Of a DNA stretch of 36,635 nt, positions 33,300-36,635 are shown one piece after another. A model generated the notes under the pieces. It made no database searches. It was not told the origin of the DNA and saw only the letters and a program-made list of their open reading frames with translations. How positions within the stretch are numbered: the first letter of the stretch is position 1; every line of letters starts with the position of its first letter. The stretch comes from Victivallales bacterium (GTDB lineage Bacteria > Verrucomicrobiota > Lentisphaeria > Victivallales > Victivallaceae). Both the position numbers and the translations under genes were made by a program. Location of the stretch: assembly GCA_031261965.1 (NCBI GenBank), contig JAISIP010000077.1, forward strand, positions 1 through 36,635. The letters run 5' to 3'.

Positions 33300-34261
33300 G
33301 ACTGCTTGTAGTGAGGCGCGGCGTAAAAAACGCCGCGTTCTTCTTTTTGCATTTCCAGCAACCCGGCATTGAATAATTTTTTTAAAATATGCTCAAGCTC
33401 GTTTTCCGGCTTGCAAAGCGCGGTTTGCAGATCCAAAATCGTTGCAGGACGACGGCTAATCAGGTCGAGAATCCTTTTTTCCGTACCGCATAAAAGATTT
33501 GACTCCGTTGTTGTTTCCGGGGTGCGGTAACGAAAATGACCGATCGCCTCCACCCGGACAAACGGCTCAAAAGCGATGATAAAACGGCGGGTATTTTCTG
33601 CGGTCGAGGGGAGAATCCCGTCAACAGCACCGGGGCGATCAAGCGTGTTAAGCTGAACCAAATCAACTTGCATTTCTTTGATAATTTTAGCAAACCGCGC
33701 AATGGATTCGTCTGAATCATTAATCCCCGGAACAATAAAAAGCTCCAAGTTAACCACGCTTTTTGTCGTCCGACAAAAATCCGTCATATCACCGACAAAA
33801 CGATCAAAATCAATTCCCGATGCCGGGCGGTTTATCTGCTTAAATTCCTGAGCATTAGACGCATCCAAAGACGGTACTATCAAATCAATGTCGGCAATTT
33901 GACGGCGAACTTCCGGGTCTCCCAACCCAATTGCGTTTGTTAAAAGACAGATCTTATATTCCGGGTAAGAGTTCTTTAGAAAATCAACCACATTCCCGAT
34001 TTTGGAGTTTAAAGTAGGTTCACCAGCACCGGAAAAGGTAACAAAATCAATTTTGGGTTTTTCCCTCAACACTTCGTCAAGTTCGGCAATAACCTCTTTT
34101 ATCGGAACGTACTCTTTACGTTCTGTGGTTAAATTGGTGGTCTCTTTAGCTTCGCAGTAAATACAATTCAAAGAACAGGTCTTGGGACAAACTAAATCCA
34201 CCCCCAAAGAGAGTCCCAATCGACGGGATGGAACCGGACCGAAAACATATTTTTTTACCAT
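33293..34261 (-). CDS. Radical SAM protein, COG0731-like
   Basis: A 322-residue radical SAM protein. The 4Fe-4S motif is CxxxCxxC (Cys29, Cys33, Cys36) preceded by F-G-P-V-P-S-R-R-L-G, which is characteristic of the COG0731 family (annotated as related to wyosine base synthesis, although bacterial members have no assigned substrate). F-S-G-A-G-E-P-T-L is the SAM-binding GGE-type motif. The last 60 residues look like a winged helix (L-D-L-I-S-R-R-P-A-T-I-L-D-L), suggesting DNA or RNA contact. GAGGAA lies 5 nt before the ATG. It is 7 nt downstream of recF and likely in the dnaN-recF transcript. Confidence 0.88.
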   Translation of the reverse strand: MVKKYVFGPVPSRRLGLSLGVDLVCPKTCSLNCIYCEAKETTNLTTERKEYVPIKEVIAELDEVLREKPKIDFVTFSGAGEPTLNSKIGNVVDFLKNSYPEYKICLLTNAIGLGDPEVRRQIADIDLIVPSLDASNAQEFKQINRPASGIDFDRFVGDMTDFCRTTKSVVNLELFIVPGINDSDESIARFAKIIKEMQVDLVQLNTLDRPGAVDGILPSTAENTRRFIIAFEPFVRVEAIGHFRYRTPETTTESNLLCGTEKRILDLISRRPATILDLQTALCKPENELEHILKKLFNAGLLEMQKEERGVFYAAPHYKQSK

Positions 34262-34268
34262 TTTTTCC

Positions 34269-35312
34269 TCATACCGGAATTATTTGAGCATTAAAAAAAT
34301 ATTTTTCCGGAGGCGGTTCGGTAAAAGTAAAAAACTGTTGATCCGCCCCGGATATTGCATCAAAAAAATCGATCTTATTTTTTTCATCCAATTCGTTAGT
34401 TACATCATCGATTAAAACCGCCACTTTCTCATGGGCAAAGCGACGGATTAAATTAAATTCCGATAACTTTAAAAGCAACGAAATCATTCTTATTTGACCG
34501 TTAGAACCGTAATATCGCAACTCTTTTTTGTTCAAAAAGAACTCAAATTCATCTAATTGAGGACCCTTTAGAGTACATCCGCGAATAATCTCTTTTTCTC
34601 TGTTTTTTTCTAAAAGAAACATATAATCTTGAGAATTATCAGGATAATCAGAGCGGTAATTTATTGAAAAAATTCCCTCATTTCGCCGTGAAAGGAGCAG
34701 ATTTAACTCTTTTTCAATTATTTTACTGTATTTGTGCCGTTTTTCCGAAATAATCGGACCGTTTATCGCCAATTCCGGCTCAAATGCTGCGATTATTTTG
34801 CTGTTTATGCCTGTTTTTAACGCCTTGTTTCGTTGCGAAAGCGCCCGACTGTATGAAGATAATGAACTTAAATAATCGCCGTCCAAAGTAGAGATAAGCA
34901 TATCGAAAAAGCGACGGCGAAAAGACGAGCTGCCGTTTGCAATATGATGATCTTCAGGAACAAAAACTACGGTTCTAAATTCCCGTATAAATTCACTTGA
35001 ACGCCGAATTCGATTGGAGTCTATCCACGTTTCCCGCTTATTGCCCTGTTGGATGACTTTTAAATTTTCGGAGTAGCCATTGAGGGCAATCAGAGCGGAC
35101 AACTCAAAATTATTGGAACCTATCTTAAATAAATCCCTGATAGACGCACCACGAAATGAACGCAGAATACTTAAAAAATAGATTGCTTCTAAAATTGTGG
35201 TTTTCCCGACACCGTTAGCACCGGATAAAACCACCTTTTCCGCCGAAAAATCTATCTCTTTTTTAGCGTAATTTCTAAAATTATATAACTTAAGTTTTTT
35301 TAGGAGCGGCAC
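34269..35312 (-). CDS. recF: RecF, DNA replication and repair ATPase
   Basis: A 347-residue RecF, an SMC-like ATPase that helps RecO and RecR load RecA at gaps. The Walker A is SGANGVGKTT (Lys38), after the family start K-L-K-L-Y-N-F-R-N-Y. The signature region and Walker B (V-L-I-D-D-V-T-N-E-L-D-E) are near the end. The start is GTG at 35312, 10 nt after the dnaN stop; no better start exists and the ribosome binding site is weak, so translation may depend on dnaN. Codon use is AT-rich compared with uvrA and recBCD. Confidence 0.95.
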   Translation of the reverse strand: MPLLKKLKLYNFRNYAKKEIDFSAEKVVLSGANGVGKTTILEAIYFLSILRSFRGASIRDLFKIGSNNFELSALIALNGYSENLKVIQQGNKRETWIDSNRIRRSSEFIREFRTVVFVPEDHHIANGSSSFRRRFFDMLISTLDGDYLSSLSSYSRALSQRNKALKTGINSKIIAAFEPELAINGPIISEKRHKYSKIIEKELNLLLSRRNEGIFSINYRSDYPDNSQDYMFLLEKNREKEIIRGCTLKGPQLDEFEFFLNKKELRYYGSNGQIRMISLLLKLSEFNLIRRFAHEKVAVLIDDVTNELDEKNKIDFFDAISGADQQFFTFTEPPPEKYFFNAQIIPV

Positions 35313-35322
35313 GTTAGTTTAG

Positions 35323-36417
35323 TTATTTCTTGCGAATCGGCATAATTACGTAGAGAAAACCTTCATCACCCTCTATAGCAACCGGATTTAGCGGGTCATT
35401 AAACTTCATACGAATCGACTCCGACTCACAATTACGCAACGGATCGGCTAAAAAAACCGGATTAAATGACACTTCAAACAGTTCACCATTATAAGCAATA
35501 TCCACCATGTCGCTGCCTTCACCAACTTCGACACTTGAAGCCTGAAGCTTTAATTGATTATCTTCAAAGTGCAAAATTATATAACTGCTGGAGTCAGAGA
35601 GAATCAGAGAAACCGTCTCAATTTTATTTAAAAACAGCGATTTGGAAATGTCAACCGTACTGCTGAACGATGCCGGAACCACCTGCCGGTAATTGGGATA
35701 ATTTCCATCTATCAATTTAGTCGTCAACTCAAAGTTTTTGCCGATAAAGGTACACTGTTTGTCGCCAAGTTGGATTGTCAGATCGCCGTCACCGTCTAAA
35801 AGCCTCCTCACTTCCTTGGCGGCTTTTAACGGAATGATCACATCCTGATCACCGCCGGAAATAGATTCTATTGCTTTTTCCTGCATGGCAAGGCGTTTTC
35901 CGTCGGTGGCAACCAGCGTTAAGCAACCTTCTTTTACACTAAATAAAATCCCTGTCAAAGCTTTGCGGGAGTCATCCGCGCTAACTGCATACGCTATCGA
36001 GCCGACCATCTTTTTAAATTCAGACTCTTTAATCTTAATTTCGCCTTTTACCTCAAACTTCTCCTCTTTGGGAAAATCTTCGGCGGGAAGCCCGAGCAAC
36101 TTAAAATTACTGGTTCCGCAAATCAAATTTATATGATCTTTTTCGTTGATCTCAAAAATCACATTTTCGCCGACAAAACAGCCGACTAACGACGCTAATT
36201 TATTAGCCGGAGCGGTAGAAACACCCGGTGACTCCACGGTAGCTTCAAGAGTGGTTGACAATCTTATTTCGAGGTCGGTAGTTGATAAAATCAGACTATT
36301 TTCCTTAGCTTCAATTTTAACATTGCTAAGAACCGGAAACATCGAACGTGACCCGATAATGCTGCCTAACCGTTGCAACGCTTTTTGCAACTTTTCACGC
36401 TTAACAGTAAATTTCAT
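35323..36417 (-). CDS. dnaN: DnaN, DNA polymerase III beta sliding clamp
   Basis: A 364-residue beta clamp, which forms the ring dimer that tethers Pol III to DNA. The start MKFTVKREKLQKALQ, the T-D-L-E-I segment, the A-T-D-G-K-R-L-A middle block and the Y-V-I-M-P-I-R C-terminal end are the family landmarks, and the length is normal (366 in E. coli). GGGAG is 7 nt before the ATG. It is the first gene of the dnaN-recF-radical SAM group. No dnaA is present immediately upstream in the part visible; MITE copy F follows instead. Confidence 0.98.
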   Translation of the reverse strand: MKFTVKREKLQKALQRLGSIIGSRSMFPVLSNVKIEAKENSLILSTTDLEIRLSTTLEATVESPGVSTAPANKLASLVGCFVGENVIFEINEKDHINLICGTSNFKLLGLPAEDFPKEEKFEVKGEIKIKESEFKKMVGSIAYAVSADDSRKALTGILFSVKEGCLTLVATDGKRLAMQEKAIESISGGDQDVIIPLKAAKEVRRLLDGDGDLTIQLGDKQCTFIGKNFELTTKLIDGNYPNYRQVVPASFSSTVDISKSLFLNKIETVSLILSDSSSYIILHFEDNQLKLQASSVEVGEGSDMVDIAYNGELFEVSFNPVFLADPLRNCESESIRMKFNDPLNPVAIEGDEGFLYVIMPIRKK

Positions 36418-36461
36418 TTTTCTACTCCCGGAAAGGTCTAATATTTTAATAATTTTAAGTT

Positions 36462-36489
36462 AATGTACACCCCTATTTTAAAAAAGCAA
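36462..36489 (-). promoter_or_regulatory. Weak promoter candidate for dnaN
   Basis: TTGCTT (36484-36489) and TACATT (36462-36467) lie 16 nt apart on the minus strand, about 45 nt upstream of the dnaN ATG. The match is modest and the region is uniformly AT-rich, so chance is not excluded. Confidence 0.3.
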
Positions 36490-36521
36490 CTGTAAAATGA
36501 ATAATTTTGGAGATTGATTCA

Positions 36522-36635
36522 GGGTATCTCTAAAAACTGGCTTGAGTTAAAAAATCGATAGAGTCGTAATTTGGAGGTGAGATTTTGCAAGTATCTGGCT
36601 AACATAGAGTTAACCAGATACGAGCAAGGTCGCAC
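36522..36635 (+). mobile_element. MITE copy F, left part (cut by window end)
   Basis: It begins with perfect GGGTATCTCTAAAAACTGG and contains the full central hairpin, identical in its stem to that of copy C (GTATCTGGCTAAC / GTTAACCAGATAC). The right third lies beyond the window. The left flank ends TTCA (36518-36521), so TTCA should recur after the right end. Confidence 0.92.

Noticed and set aside
36418-36521. Replication origin next to dnaN
   Set aside because: The gap is AT-rich, but I see no cluster of DnaA boxes (TTATCCACA-like) and no dnaA; the MITE is the only structured element.
1-36635. CRISPR array
   Set aside because: The repeated sequences are far apart, each about 166 bp with inverted ends and target duplications; there are no short regularly spaced repeats and no cas genes.

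Overview
The window looks like a chromosomal segment of a Gram-negative bacterium of the PVC superphylum, most likely Lentisphaerae (Victivallis-like). The evidence is a type II pseudopilin with the [18 protein letters not shown] leader and a C-terminal DG-H motif, a DUF4838/GH67N-like secreted protein beside a LamG protein, lipoproteins with lipoboxes, and a 36-codon basic protein (24780-24890) that resembles the small lysine/arginine-rich PVC signature protein. The assignment is inference from gene families; there is no rRNA in the window.

Layout. 0.1-0.95 kb: two tandem paralogous lipoproteins (-) with a strong terminator. 1.2-4.0 kb: uvrA (-). 4.3-11.8 kb: a carbohydrate-related block with a LamG protein and a DUF4838 protein (coupled, -), a pseudopilin (-), a divergent LacI-family regulator (+) and a large cytosolic glycosidase-like protein (-). 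12.1-13.6 kb: cardiolipin synthase (-). 13.7-22.4 kb: a CAU-anticodon tRNA followed by a translationally coupled recC-recB-recD operon (+). 22.4-24.6 kb: an isolated phage-head cassette (-) of scaffold-like protein, SU10/DUF5309-type major capsid protein and connector-like protein, with no terminase, portal, protease or tail gene. 24.8 kb: the small basic protein gene (-). 25.0-31.6 kb: an operon (+) of a double DUF3857/transglutaminase protein, an MBL-fold hydrolase, pyrK, pyrD and a Nudix hydrolase. 31.6-33.3 kb: ECF sigma factor, probable anti-sigma membrane protein and a Spy-like periplasmic protein (+). 33.3-36.4 kb: dnaN-recF and a COG0731-type radical SAM gene (-), visibly more AT-rich than the rest.

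The most unusual structure is a dispersed element of about 166-168 bp, present six times (two cut by the window ends). It has 19-bp terminal inverted repeats (GGGTATCTCTAAAAACTGG), an imperfect palindromic body and no transposase. All four copies whose two ends are visible are flanked by perfect 4-bp direct repeats (TTCA, TCCG, TTAA, TTAA), so it behaves as a MITE. The stem of its central hairpin differs between copies by paired compensatory changes. All six copies point the same way, one is an internal-deletion derivative, and one has replaced the last codons and stop of the ECF sigma gene.

Functionally the segment combines DNA repair and recombination (UvrA, RecBCD, RecF), the replication clamp, pyrimidine synthesis, envelope stress control and secreted polysaccharide handling. 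The capsid cassette and the MITE family are the best candidates for something undescribed. I see no CRISPR array, no transposase and no dnaA/oriC cluster.
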